A stretch of DNA of 64,000 nt. It comes from Niallia sp. Man26. GTDB taxonomy: Bacteria > Bacillota > Bacilli > Bacillales > Cytobacillaceae. The position numbers and the translations under genes were made by a program. Of the stretch, positions 54,073 to 63,755 are shown one piece after another. Numbering within the stretch: position 1 is the first letter of the stretch; the number at the start of each line of letters is the position of its first letter. The notes below the pieces were generated by a model. The model ran no database searches and was not told the origin of the DNA. It worked only from the letters and a program-made list of their open reading frames with translations. The stretch is from contig NZ_CP095743.1 in NCBI RefSeq assembly GCF_022049065.2, positions 821,001 through 885,000 on the forward strand, read 5' to 3'.

Positions 54073-54495
54073 ATGTTAAGTATCGAAAAAGCAATACAGG
54101 CATTAAAGGAGAAAAATATTCGCTTAACACCTCAAAGACATGAACTAATAAATATTCTTTCCAAAGGAAATAAACATTGGACAGTAGAGGAGTTATATCA
54201 GCTGTTAAATGAGTCCATGCCATCTGTAAGTATTACAACAGTTTATAATAATATAAAGTTATTTTGTGAGATAGGTTTAGTGAAAGAAATTCAGTTTGGA
54301 GAATCATTAAGCAAGTATGAATGGAAACAAGAAGACCACTATCATATCGTCTGCAGTAAATGTGGAGAAATGGTAGATGTATGGTACCCAGCTTTAAAGG
54401 AGGTAGAAGTATTTGCCCAATCCATATCGAAATTCAACATTAGCTCCCATAACCTCCAGTTCTACGGAACATGCAGCAGCTGTGAACAGAAATAA
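54073..54495 (+). CDS. PerR-like Fur-family regulator with a D-to-E ligand change
   Basis: A 140-residue Fur-family repressor much like B. subtilis PerR. Winged-helix DNA-binding part to about residue 80 (RLTPQRHELI, SITTVYNNIKLF), then the dimer part with zinc sites Cys94/Cys97 and CSSC near the end. The regulatory-metal ligands of PerR (His37, Asp85, His91, His93, Asp104) align with His35, Glu83, His89, His91 and Asp102, so one Asp has become Glu. AAAGGAGGAT lies before the ATG. It is not present at this place in B. subtilis and is probably a second PerR-type sensor of peroxide or metal. Confidence 0.85.
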   Translation: MLSIEKAIQALKEKNIRLTPQRHELINILSKGNKHWTVEELYQLLNESMPSVSITTVYNNIKLFCEIGLVKEIQFGESLSKYEWKQEDHYHIVCSKCGEMVDVWYPALKEVEVFAQSISKFNISSHNLQFYGTCSSCEQK

Positions 54496-54613
54496 ACAAT
54501 CTGGGCAGCAGGTTTGTCCTGTATGTAAACAGCCAATCCAAAGATTAAAGCATTCCATCCTTTGCGGCTGCGGATTCAAAATGATCGTAGATAAACGAAA
54601 AAAAAGCATTTGA
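54413..54613 (+). CDS. Small zinc-ribbon protein overlapping the Fur-family gene
   Basis: A 66-codon reading from TTG, nine bases after AAGGAGG, overlapping the last 83 bases of the upstream gene in another frame. The C-terminal part outside the overlap carries CPVCKQPIQRLKHSILCGCG, a zinc-ribbon pattern, and ends in a basic tail VDKRKKSI; a terminator follows at once. The Shine-Dalgarno also encodes Lys-Glu-Val in the upstream protein, so it may be accidental. A shorter form from a GTG near 54482 is possible but has no ribosome site. Confidence 0.5.
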   Translation: MPNPYRNSTLAPITSSSTEHAAAVNRNKQSGQQVCPVCKQPIQRLKHSILCGCGFKMIVDKRKKSI

Positions 54614-54614
54614 A

Positions 54615-54653
54615 TTAAAACTCTGCACAAAAGATGTGCAGAGTTTTTGTTTT
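54615..54653 (+). terminator. Terminator after the Fur-family/zinc-ribbon pair
   Basis: Perfect stem AAACTCTGCAC / GTGCAGAGTTT with a seven-base loop and T-rich tail. Confidence 0.92.
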
Positions 54654-54756
54654 CATTAACTGGTCTTATGAATGAACACCATATGATTTGTCAGAACATA
54701 AACTATAACGTTATATTCTCAGTCTGTAGAGGGAAAGGGGGAAATGATTTGGGGTA

Positions 54757-55506
54757 GTGAACACAAGAGAGTGGCTCGATGAAAAATTTTATAAACCAGT
54801 TGCGATTTGCAGTGAGCTTAAAGGCGCCTTCGAAGGAGAGCCGTCAAGACAGGTATATCAGCATCTTGCCAATTTTGGGATGTATAAGCCTTCAAGAAAA
54901 ACAAAAGAAATATATGATTCACTTGTTAAAGAAGATGTATGGGCGAAGTGTGAACGAATTTACTTAAAATACAAAAGCTTATGGAAAGGTCCTGATATTC
55001 CTATTTATATTTTTCCTTTTAATCAATCTTCCAGAAGAAGTGACAAGAAATCAGGGCTGTCATTTCCTGATATGCTATTCCTCTTTATTGGAGATATAGA
55101 AGATGAAAAAGAGCTGGAAGCCTTAATAATTCATGAATATCATCATGTTTGCCGAATACACTATCAAAAAAAGGATGTCGATGAATACACTCTTCTGGAC
55201 TCAATAATTATGGAAGGGCTGGCAGAGCATGCTGTTAAAAACCACTGTGGAGAGAAGTATAATGCAGATTGGTGCCGTAAATATAAAGAGGATGAATTAG
55301 AGGGCTTCTGGGAAAAGCATCTGCAAGAGAATTTGGATATTAATAAAAGCGAATATTTGCATGATGCTTTGCTGTTTGGTCTAGGAAGCTTTCCAGATAT
55401 GCTGGGCTACTGCTACGGATTTTATATGATTACTAAATTTAAAAAACAAAAAAGTTTTTCTGAAAAAGCATATTTTGTTTTGAAAAGCGAAGAATTTTTA
55501 AAGTAA
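54757..55506 (+). CDS. yjaZ: YjaZ-like zinc metallopeptidase domain protein (DUF2268)
   Basis: A 249-residue protein with the zinc motif HEYHH (about residue 127) and a downstream Glu in IMEGLAEHAV, the pattern of DUF2268 gluzincin-like peptidases. No signal peptide is seen. The start is read as GTG; the ribosome site (GGGG) is close, so the true start may be slightly different. B. subtilis YjaZ holds the same place between fabF and app. Substrate unknown. Confidence 0.82.
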   Translation: MNTREWLDEKFYKPVAICSELKGAFEGEPSRQVYQHLANFGMYKPSRKTKEIYDSLVKEDVWAKCERIYLKYKSLWKGPDIPIYIFPFNQSSRRSDKKSGLSFPDMLFLFIGDIEDEKELEALIIHEYHHVCRIHYQKKDVDEYTLLDSIIMEGLAEHAVKNHCGEKYNADWCRKYKEDELEGFWEKHLQENLDINKSEYLHDALLFGLGSFPDMLGYCYGFYMITKFKKQKSFSEKAYFVLKSEEFLK

Positions 55507-55519
55507 ATACAGCATAAAA

Positions 55520-55558
55520 ATAGAGAGAAACCTTTATACTATAGGGTTTCTCTTTTTC
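55520..55558 (+). terminator. Terminator after yjaZ
   Basis: Stem AGAGAAACC / GGTTTCTCT with a 12-base loop and T-run. Confidence 0.88.
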
Positions 55559-55677
55559 TACACAATTTAGACTTATTCTAATATTTAAAAAAATATTGCA
55601 ATTCAAATAAATCTGTAATAGTATTTTAACAAATAGATTTTAATGTAATAAAAGTCACAATATGTCAGAGGTGTAAA

Positions 55678-56703
55678 ATGAACGGTAATGCTTCCACATC
55701 AAATGATAGTTATTTGCTGGAGGTTAAAAACTTAGAAACCTCCTTCTCTATCGACGGAAAGCTGTATAACGCTGTCGATAATGTATCCTTCCAAGTGAAG
55801 CCGCGCCAAATTGTCGGAATTGTTGGAGAATCTGGGTGTGGGAAATCAGTCCTTAGCCTGTCTATTATGAAGCTTCTTCCTAAAGGAGCAGGAGTTATCC
55901 GCTCAGGTGAAATTATCTTTGATGGAGTCCATCTTGAAACAATGGGAGATAAAGAGATAAACAGTATTAGAGGCAGTGACATTTCCATGATATTTCAAGA
56001 ACCAATGACCTCATTAAACCCTGTTTTCACAATAGGCTTTCAATTAATGGAGGTATTGTTAAATCACCACGATATCACCAAGAAACAAGCAAGACAAAAG
56101 AGTATCGAATTGTTGAAAAGCGTAGGTATATCAAGGCCGGAAAAACTGGTAGATGAATATCCGCATCAGCTTTCAGGCGGGATGCGCCAAAGGGTGATGA
56201 TTGCGATTGCCATCGCCTGCCAGCCGAAGCTTTTGATTGCTGACGAGCCAACAACCGCACTTGACGTAACTGTTCAAGCTCAAATCCTTGATCTCATGAA
56301 AGAAATTCAAGCAGAGAACGATATGTCTGTGATTCTAATCACCCATGATTTAGGTGTAGTTGCGGAAATGTGTGATGAAGTAATCGTCATGTATGCAGGC
56401 AAAATCGTCGAGAAGACAGACGTTGATACACTGTTCTACGAACCGAAACACCCCTACACAAAACTGCTTTTGGAGGCTATCCCAAAAATGGACGAGGAAG
56501 TCGAGCTGTTGAGCTCCATCAGCGGAATAGTTCCATCCTTAAAAAATATGCCCGAAGCCGGCTGCCGATTCGCAGATCGCTGTCCGATGGCAATGCCCGA
56601 ATGTAAATACATAACACCGATTCTTGCAAGCACTGAAGATGGACATGAAGTTTCCTGCCTTCTCTATGATCAAAGCAAACCGAAGGAAGGAGTGAACGCA
56701 TAA
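55678..56703 (+). CDS. appD: Oligopeptide ABC transporter ATP-binding protein AppD
   Basis: A 341-residue Opp/Dpp-type ATPase: Walker [10 protein letters not shown] (about residues 50-58), Q-loop [11 protein letters not shown], signature LSGGMRQRV, Walker [13 protein letters not shown], and the C-terminal peptide-transporter extension with [14 protein letters not shown], an Fe-S-like Cys cluster typical of this subfamily. AGAGGTG stands before the ATG. First gene of appDFABC, in the B. subtilis order; its stop overlaps the appF start by one base (TAATG). Confidence 0.92.
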   Translation: MNGNASTSNDSYLLEVKNLETSFSIDGKLYNAVDNVSFQVKPRQIVGIVGESGCGKSVLSLSIMKLLPKGAGVIRSGEIIFDGVHLETMGDKEINSIRGSDISMIFQEPMTSLNPVFTIGFQLMEVLLNHHDITKKQARQKSIELLKSVGISRPEKLVDEYPHQLSGGMRQRVMIAIAIACQPKLLIADEPTTALDVTVQAQILDLMKEIQAENDMSVILITHDLGVVAEMCDEVIVMYAGKIVEKTDVDTLFYEPKHPYTKLLLEAIPKMDEEVELLSSISGIVPSLKNMPEAGCRFADRCPMAMPECKYITPILASTEDGHEVSCLLYDQSKPKEGVNA

Positions 56704-57692
56704 TGACAGCAGAAACTATTAAGGATAAAGATATTTTATTGGAAGTTAAAAATCTTAAAACTTATTTTCCAATAAAATCCGGTTTTTTTGGCAAAACAGT
56801 AGACCATGTAAAAGCAGTAGATGGAATTACCTTTGATATAAAACAGGGAGAAACGTTTGGACTCGTAGGAGAATCAGGCTGTGGAAAATCTACAACAGGA
56901 AGAACAATACTTCGATTTTTAAGTCCCTATGCAGGAGATATATTCTTTGGAGATAAAGATATTACAAAATTAAGAGGAAAACAGCTTCGTGATATTAGGA
57001 AAGATTTGCAAATGGTGTTCCAAGATCCTTATGCCTCGCTAAACCCTATGCAAATGGTTGGGGATATCATTGCAGAACCTATAAATAATTACTTTAGAAA
57101 TAAACCGAAGGAAGAAACACAAGCAGAAGTAATGGATTTATTGAATAAAGTCGGCTTGCCAACGGATGCTTATTACAAATATGCACATGAGTTTTCTGGA
57201 GGACAAAGACAAAGAATAGGCATCGCCAGAGCACTGGCCCTGAAGCCTAAATTAATTATCGCAGATGAGCCGGTTTCTGCATTGGACGTGTCCGTACAGT
57301 CCCAGGTTCTTAATCTGCTAAAGCAATTACAAAAAGAATTTGATTTAACTTTTTTATTTATCGCTCATGATTTAAGTGTAGTAAAACATATGAGCGATCA
57401 AATTGGAGTCATGTATTTAGGGAATTTAGTGGAGGTTGCCAATAAAGAAGGCATGTACGAAGAGCCATTACATCCCTACACGAAAGCCTTAATCTCAGCT
57501 ATACCGGAACCTGACCCTAGAAAGAAAAAGAAAAGAATTATATTAGATGGAGATGTTCCTAGTCCTATAAATCCGCCGACAGGCTGCCCGTTTCATCCGA
57601 GATGTCCTGCAGCAATGTCAGAATGCAGCAAAGTAAAGCCTGTATTAAAGGAGGTGAAACCATTACATAAAGTAGCTTGCCATCTATATTAA
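56703..57692 (+). CDS. appF: Oligopeptide ABC transporter ATP-binding protein AppF
   Basis: A 329-residue second ATPase: Walker [24 protein letters not shown], signature FSGGQRQRIG, Walker B LIIADEPVSALD, C-terminal Cys motif GCPFHPRCPAAMSEC. It pairs with AppD at the membrane to drive peptide uptake. AAGGAGTGAACGC inside the appD end gives its ribosome site. Confidence 0.92.
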   Translation: MTAETIKDKDILLEVKNLKTYFPIKSGFFGKTVDHVKAVDGITFDIKQGETFGLVGESGCGKSTTGRTILRFLSPYAGDIFFGDKDITKLRGKQLRDIRKDLQMVFQDPYASLNPMQMVGDIIAEPINNYFRNKPKEETQAEVMDLLNKVGLPTDAYYKYAHEFSGGQRQRIGIARALALKPKLIIADEPVSALDVSVQSQVLNLLKQLQKEFDLTFLFIAHDLSVVKHMSDQIGVMYLGNLVEVANKEGMYEEPLHPYTKALISAIPEPDPRKKKKRIILDGDVPSPINPPTGCPFHPRCPAAMSECSKVKPVLKEVKPLHKVACHLY

Positions 57693-57717
57693 AAAAGCTT
57701 TAAGGGGGAGAAACACA

Positions 57718-59415
57718 ATGAAAAAGAAATGGCTGACACTAACTGCTTTAATGTTAATTCTATCTGCCTTTTTGGCTGCTTGCAGTGGTAATGGAGAGAA
57801 AACATCAACGAGCGATGGCTCAAGTTCAACAGGAGAACCACAGGATGGAGGAACGCTGGTTTATTCACTAGATTCCGCTCCAGAGGGTTTGTTTAACTGG
57901 TCGTTTTACGGTAATGCAACAGATGCGGAAGTTCTTGATTTCTTTGATGAAAGCTTAATCAGCTATGATGAGAACCTTAAACCGCAACCAAATATTGCTT
58001 CTTGGAAAACAGAGGATAACAAAGTTTATACATTTACCTTTAAAGAGGGAGTTAAATGGCATAATGGCGAAGAGCTTACTGTTAATGATTGGGTTTTTGC
58101 TTTAGAAACAATTGCAAATAAAGATTATGATGGACCACGATATACAAGTGTTCAAACAATTGAGGGAGCTCCTGCCTATCATGACGGCTCTGCGGACAGC
58201 ATTTCAGGAATCAAAGTAATTGATGATTACAACATCGAGATTACGTTTGATAAAGCAAGAGTAAACAACTTAGAAAACGTGTGGACATATGCAATGCCAG
58301 CGAAGGAGTTTGAAGGAATTGCTGTTAAAGACATGGCAAGTTCAGAGCAAGTAAGAACAAAACCTGTTGGGTTAGGACCGTTTAAAGTGAAAAATATTGT
58401 TCCAGGCGAATCAGTTGAATTTGAAAGATTTGATGACTATTTCAATGGCAAGCCTCACTTGGATGGTATTGTCCTGAAAGTAATCGATCCTTCTTTAACA
58501 ATTGGTGAATTGCAAAATAATACTTTAGATATGACAGCATTCCATCCGAGCATTAAGGCGGATATCGAGGCATTGGATAATGTGAATATTGAACAATATC
58601 CAGGGTTGTCTTACTACTATATTGGCTTTAGATTAGGAACTTGGGATGGCAGCAAAAACGTGATGAATGATCCTAAATATCAAGATTTAAAACTTCGTCA
58701 AGCAATGTATTATGCGATGAATAGAGATGAATGGAATGAAGCATTCTTCTATGGCGTAGGAAAGACCGTTAATACACCAGTTCCATCAAATCACTGGATT
58801 TCAGCAGACAACAGTGAATTGGAGCAATATAAATATGATCCGGAAAAAGCAAAGTCCTTGCTTGATGAAGCTGGATATAAAGATGTAGATGGCGATGGTT
58901 TCAGAGAAGATCCAAATGGAGAGCCTTTCACAGTTAAGTTTTCTCATTACGCAACAAATAACCCAACATTTGAAACTCGTGCGCAAGCAATTGTTCAGTA
59001 TTGGGAAGAGGTTGGTTTAAAAACAGAACTTAGTATGACAGATGTTAACCTATACTATGATCAAATTGAAAAAGCTGATAAGTCCATTGAAGTATTCTTT
59101 GGCGGCTGGTCTACTGGAACAGACCCTGATCCATCAGGATTGTGGAGATCAGATGCTCTATGGAATTACTCAAGATGGGTAAGTGAAAAGAGCGATAAAT
59201 TATTGGATGACGCTTTAGACGTTAGCATTGTCGGTACTGACCAAGAGAAGCGTAAAGAGCTTTATGTGGAATGGCAGAAGCAATTTATGGAAGAATTACC
59301 GGCACTTCCAGTTGCAGAGCTAGATGAAATAATGGCGCTTAATAAGCGTGTTCAAGGTGTAACATTTGATGTTTCTGGCATGAACAGACCGAACGAATGG
59401 TGGATTCAGCAATAA
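57718..59415 (+). CDS. appA: Oligopeptide-binding lipoprotein AppA
   Basis: A 565-residue SBP_bac_5 protein. Signal peptide with lipobox FLAAC (Cys22), a Ser/Gly-rich linker, then the binding fold: KVYTFTFKEGVKWHNGEELTVNDW (in part), DLKLRQAMYYAMNRDEW, and the C-terminal QKQFMEELPALPV. GGGGGAG stands before the ATG. The gene is intact; in B. subtilis 168 appA carries a frameshift. It catches oligopeptides for AppBC. Confidence 0.92.
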   Translation: MKKKWLTLTALMLILSAFLAACSGNGEKTSTSDGSSSTGEPQDGGTLVYSLDSAPEGLFNWSFYGNATDAEVLDFFDESLISYDENLKPQPNIASWKTEDNKVYTFTFKEGVKWHNGEELTVNDWVFALETIANKDYDGPRYTSVQTIEGAPAYHDGSADSISGIKVIDDYNIEITFDKARVNNLENVWTYAMPAKEFEGIAVKDMASSEQVRTKPVGLGPFKVKNIVPGESVEFERFDDYFNGKPHLDGIVLKVIDPSLTIGELQNNTLDMTAFHPSIKADIEALDNVNIEQYPGLSYYYIGFRLGTWDGSKNVMNDPKYQDLKLRQAMYYAMNRDEWNEAFFYGVGKTVNTPVPSNHWISADNSELEQYKYDPEKAKSLLDEAGYKDVDGDGFREDPNGEPFTVKFSHYATNNPTFETRAQAIVQYWEEVGLKTELSMTDVNLYYDQIEKADKSIEVFFGGWSTGTDPDPSGLWRSDALWNYSRWVSEKSDKLLDDALDVSIVGTDQEKRKELYVEWQKQFMEELPALPVAELDEIMALNKRVQGVTFDVSGMNRPNEWWIQQ

Positions 59416-59454
59416 CTAGAATAATAGATTTTAACATAAGGAGAAGAGAGTTAC

Positions 59455-60420
59455 ATGTTGAAATATACATTGCGAAGAATATTAGGCATGATACCAATGT
59501 TGCTCCTTACTTCTGTTGTGGTATTCTCCCTGGCGAAATTAATGCCAGGGGATTCCCTCAGTGGAGAAATTGATCCTAATAACACAGACCCTCAGTACAT
59601 AGCTGAAATGAGAGAAAAACTCGGATACAATGATCCAGAATATGTTCAATATTTTCGCTGGGTAACAGATTTTATTAAAGGTGATTTTGGTATATCAACC
59701 CGCTATAAAATAGATGTAGCCGATCTCATTACTGAACGGCTCCCTAATACAATTTTCTTGGGAATCACTGCTCTAATTATTACGTATATCCTTGCCTTTA
59801 CTTTCGGGATGATTTCTGGAAGAAAACCTTATACAATTCGGGACAACCTGATTGCAGGTATAAACTATATAGGTCTGGCAATTCCTTCGTTTGTAGCTGG
59901 AGTCATTACTATATATATTTTTGCATTTAAGTTAAACTGGTTCCCTTCGAACGGTTCTGTAGGAATTGGTCTGATGAAAGGATCGTTTGAATATTACATC
60001 AGTAAGCTGCATCATGTTTTCTTGCCGGCAATTGTCCTTGGTGCATTAGCAACAGCGAGCTATACACAATTTCTTAGAAATGACATCATTGAAAACAGCA
60101 GGAAGGATTTTGTGAGAACAGCTAGAGCCAAAGGAACGCATGAAAATAAGATTTATAATGTGCATATATTACGGAATTCAATGATACCACTAGTTACCTT
60201 TTTAGGATTTGATATCGCTGCATTAATAGGCGGTGCTGTAATAACCGAAACAATTTTCACTTATCCTGGTATTGGTCAATTAATGATCCAATCGGTAGGA
60301 ACAAGAGATTATCCTGTTTTGTTAACATTATTAATGCTATTTTCGTTTTTAACATTGTTGGGCAACCTCATAGCTGATATTTTATATGGCGTTGTAGATC
60401 CAAGGATAAGGGTAAGTTAG
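59455..60420 (+). CDS. appB: Oligopeptide ABC transporter permease AppB
   Basis: A 321-residue permease with six membrane segments. The N-terminal RRILGMIPMLLLTSVVVFSLAKLMPGD and the coupling EAA-like loop RTARAKGTHENKIYNVHILRNSMIP (both in part) are typical of the OppB/DppB group. GGAGAAGAG precedes the ATG. Forms the pore with AppC. Confidence 0.92.
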   Translation: MLKYTLRRILGMIPMLLLTSVVVFSLAKLMPGDSLSGEIDPNNTDPQYIAEMREKLGYNDPEYVQYFRWVTDFIKGDFGISTRYKIDVADLITERLPNTIFLGITALIITYILAFTFGMISGRKPYTIRDNLIAGINYIGLAIPSFVAGVITIYIFAFKLNWFPSNGSVGIGLMKGSFEYYISKLHHVFLPAIVLGALATASYTQFLRNDIIENSRKDFVRTARAKGTHENKIYNVHILRNSMIPLVTFLGFDIAALIGGAVITETIFTYPGIGQLMIQSVGTRDYPVLLTLLMLFSFLTLLGNLIADILYGVVDPRIRVS

Positions 60421-60432
60421 GAGGAAAGGGAA

Positions 60433-61347
60433 ATGGAAGTAATTACTCCGAAAAATAATAATAACTTAAGCGTAGACATAAAAACGAAAAGCCTTTCTCC
60501 ATGGGCATTAGCCAGAAGTAAATTCATCAAGAATAAGATTGCAATGGTAAGCCTGCTATTCCTTATCCTTGTAACAATTCTTTCTTTTTTAGCTCCGTAT
60601 ATCACAACAATTGACATAACTAAGGTAAATATAGGGCAAATGTCTTTGGAGCCTTCAGGTGACCATTGGCTTGGTACTGATAAAAGCGGAAGAGATGTGT
60701 TTACTCGCTTATTATATGGAGGAAGGATTTCCTTGCTTGTAGGCATATGCTGTACTGTAGCTGTCGTTTTCTTAGGCACATTAGTCGGTTCGATTGCTGG
60801 TTATTATGGTGGCAGAATTGATAGTTTGTTAATGCGTTTTACTGATTTTATCATGGTTTTTCCGTTTTTAGTGTTTGTCATCGTGCTCAATGCCATTCTT
60901 CAAGGTATTGTTTCAGGCTTATGGGTATTAATCATTGTGATAAGTCTGTTGAGCTGGGGTGGAGTAGCAAGGATTGTGCGCAGTAAAATTCTCTCTGAGA
61001 AGGAAAACGAATATATATTAGCTGCCATTTCCATTGGCGGTAAACCGAGTAAAGTCATTATTAAGCATTTGCTGCCGAATGTAATGTCTACCATTATTGT
61101 GCAGGCTTCTATCCTATTTGCAAGCATGATTGTTGTAGAATCAGGTTTAAGCTATTTAGGGTTTGGTGTACCTCAAGAGGTGCCAAGCTGGGGAAATATG
61201 CTGTCTTCTGCAAATGAACCAGATGTGCTCCAAAATAAACCGTGGATTTGGCTACCGCCAGCCATTATGATTACATTGACTATCCTATCCATTAACTTCA
61301 TAGGCGAAGGCCTAAAAGATGCCTTCAACCCAAAATCCAAACGTTAA
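60433..61347 (+). CDS. appC: Oligopeptide ABC transporter permease AppC
   Basis: A 304-residue permease with six membrane segments, an N-terminal OppC_N segment (SPWALARSKFIKNKIAMVSL), HWLGTDKSGRDVFTRLLYGGR at the first loop (in part) and the EAA loop AAISIGGKPSKVIIKHLLPN. AGGAGGAAAGG stands before the ATG, 12 bases after appB. Last gene of the operon; a terminator follows at 61400. Confidence 0.92.
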   Translation: MEVITPKNNNNLSVDIKTKSLSPWALARSKFIKNKIAMVSLLFLILVTILSFLAPYITTIDITKVNIGQMSLEPSGDHWLGTDKSGRDVFTRLLYGGRISLLVGICCTVAVVFLGTLVGSIAGYYGGRIDSLLMRFTDFIMVFPFLVFVIVLNAILQGIVSGLWVLIIVISLLSWGGVARIVRSKILSEKENEYILAAISIGGKPSKVIIKHLLPNVMSTIIVQASILFASMIVVESGLSYLGFGVPQEVPSWGNMLSSANEPDVLQNKPWIWLPPAIMITLTILSINFIGEGLKDAFNPKSKR

Positions 61348-61399
61348 TGATTAACAGGTTTACTGTACAATTAGAAAAGGCTATAGATATAAAGGTAAT

Positions 61400-61429
61400 A
61401 AGTCTTTCTTACATAGAAAGGCTTTTTTG
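61400..61429 (+). terminator. Terminator of the app operon
   Basis: Stem AAGTCTTTCT / AGAAAGGCTT (one G-T pair) with a five-base loop, followed by six T. Confidence 0.85.
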
Positions 61430-61626
61430 CTTTTTAAATCTATGGAGAGTTTGTACATATATAAGAGAAATGTATCATAATAATAAACATACTATGAATG
61501 GGCGAGTGCAAAGATTACATGCTTTCTAGAAAAGAAACTTATAAGAACAATGACAAAACAGGAATAAATTTACTGCTCGATGCCCATACTGATTGACAAA
61601 CAGTTGTTGAAGCGAGGGATAATAAT

Positions 61627-62376
61627 ATGCAATATCTTCATGATGTTTGGGTTAATTGGTTTGAAGGAGAAGAAAACGGTTATAATGTTTGCCATTTCCA
61701 CGAATGGAGAAAAGAAGATGGGGTGGAGCTGCTTGATCAGGTGCCGCTCGTAAAGATTGATTCGGTGTTGTTTAACTACATAGAAAATGATTTAGCAGAG
61801 CTTCCGAGGCAGCTGCTTGAAGAAATTTACCAAAAAGCTTATCTTCGAAAAAACCATGAAAGAATCCAATTGGATTATTGCTTTGTTGTTTCAGATGGAA
61901 TAGGGATTTTGGTTGTTGATACACTTGGTTATTCCATTCCGATTAGAAAAAGCAGGATGATACCTAGGCAGGAACAGCTGGCATATGAGTTACTTGAAAG
62001 CCAAGAGACTATAAACTACAACTTTCAAACAGACAACGAAGAAAATAAGGAGTTTCATATCCTGTCGCCTGAGCCGCAAATGATGTACGGGCTGACTAGA
62101 AAAGAGCGTCAGCTTAAGCAATTGTTGTTCATGGCACTCGATCAGCTGCATTCCTCTGAAAATGTTGCAGAAGTGAGATATTGGTATACAGAATGGAGCC
62201 CAGAGAAGTATTTTGATATTCAAAGCCTTGAATTTGAGGATGCTTGGAGTGAGCTGTTTGACTGCACGAAATTTGGCTGGTCGCCAAAGCATGAGACGTT
62301 TTGTGAAAACATCATAAAAGGACAGCCCTTTTTTGAGAAGCTTTGGGAATTAGAACATGGACCAAAGGTAAATTAA
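61627..62376 (+). CDS. yjbA: YjbA family protein (UPF0736)
   Basis: A 249-residue soluble acidic protein recognised by its start [16 protein letters not shown], the segment [21 protein letters not shown] (in part) and the C-terminal [23 protein letters not shown] (in part). GAGGGATAAT precedes the ATG. It lies between app and trpS as in B. subtilis. Function unknown. Confidence 0.88.
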   Translation: MQYLHDVWVNWFEGEENGYNVCHFHEWRKEDGVELLDQVPLVKIDSVLFNYIENDLAELPRQLLEEIYQKAYLRKNHERIQLDYCFVVSDGIGILVVDTLGYSIPIRKSRMIPRQEQLAYELLESQETINYNFQTDNEENKEFHILSPEPQMMYGLTRKERQLKQLLFMALDQLHSSENVAEVRYWYTEWSPEKYFDIQSLEFEDAWSELFDCTKFGWSPKHETFCENIIKGQPFFEKLWELEHGPKVN

Positions 62377-62404
62377 ATAACTGCTTTCTTCTATTATAAG
62401 ACAT

Positions 62405-62440
62405 AAAAACAGGCTGATAGCTATCTATCAGCCTGTTTTT
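62405..62440. terminator. Bidirectional terminator between yjbA and trpS
   Basis: Long stem AAAAACAGGCTGATAG / CTATCAGCCTGTTTTT with a short loop, good on both strands for these convergent genes. Confidence 0.93.
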
Positions 62441-62441
62441 A

Positions 62442-63458
<1,017 letters not shown>

Positions 63459-63515
63459 CTATATAAAGGTTGGACATAGAAACGTCTTTTTAAGCCTGCA
63501 AGGAATTTTTTGCAC

Positions 63516-63720
63516 AAAAAAAGACCACACGTCCCTATACGAACATAGGGACGAATGGTCCGCGGTGCCACCCTAATTGCTTAAAACAAGCCACTTTATC
63601 CTTGGTAACGAAAGGAAGTCGCTGAAATGTAATATGCAAGAAGTAGCAGTTCTATTTCAGTGCTCAAAAGTCCATTCCTTATAACTGGCTGTTTGTTTTC
63701 ACCAGACACAAACTCTCTTT
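63516..63720 (-). promoter_or_regulatory. T-box leader (tRNA-Trp riboswitch) of trpS
   Basis: On the minus strand the leader begins AAAGAGAGTTTG, contains the stem I GGTGAAAAC-type loop, a likely Trp specifier (AATGGAC, around 63673), and the T-box AGGGTGGCACCGCGG (63574-63560). The terminator stem with GTCCCTAT/ATAGGGAC arms (63516-63560) ends in seven T and overlaps the T-box side, as required for the switch between terminator and antiterminator. Uncharged tRNA-Trp would favour read-through into trpS. Confidence 0.93.
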
Positions 63721-63726
63721 TAAACC

Positions 63727-63755
63727 ATTATATAAGTACTACTCTTTATCAAAGC
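63727..63755 (-). promoter_or_regulatory. Promoter of the trpS leader
   Basis: On the minus strand TATAAT at 63732-63727 with a weak -35 (CTTTGA or GCTTTG) 16-17 bases upstream. It places the transcript start close to the first conserved leader bases. Confidence 0.6.

Noticed and set aside
61347..61529. 60-codon reading frame after appC
   Set aside because: It runs through the app operon terminator and has no ribosome site; its sequence is explained by the hairpin.
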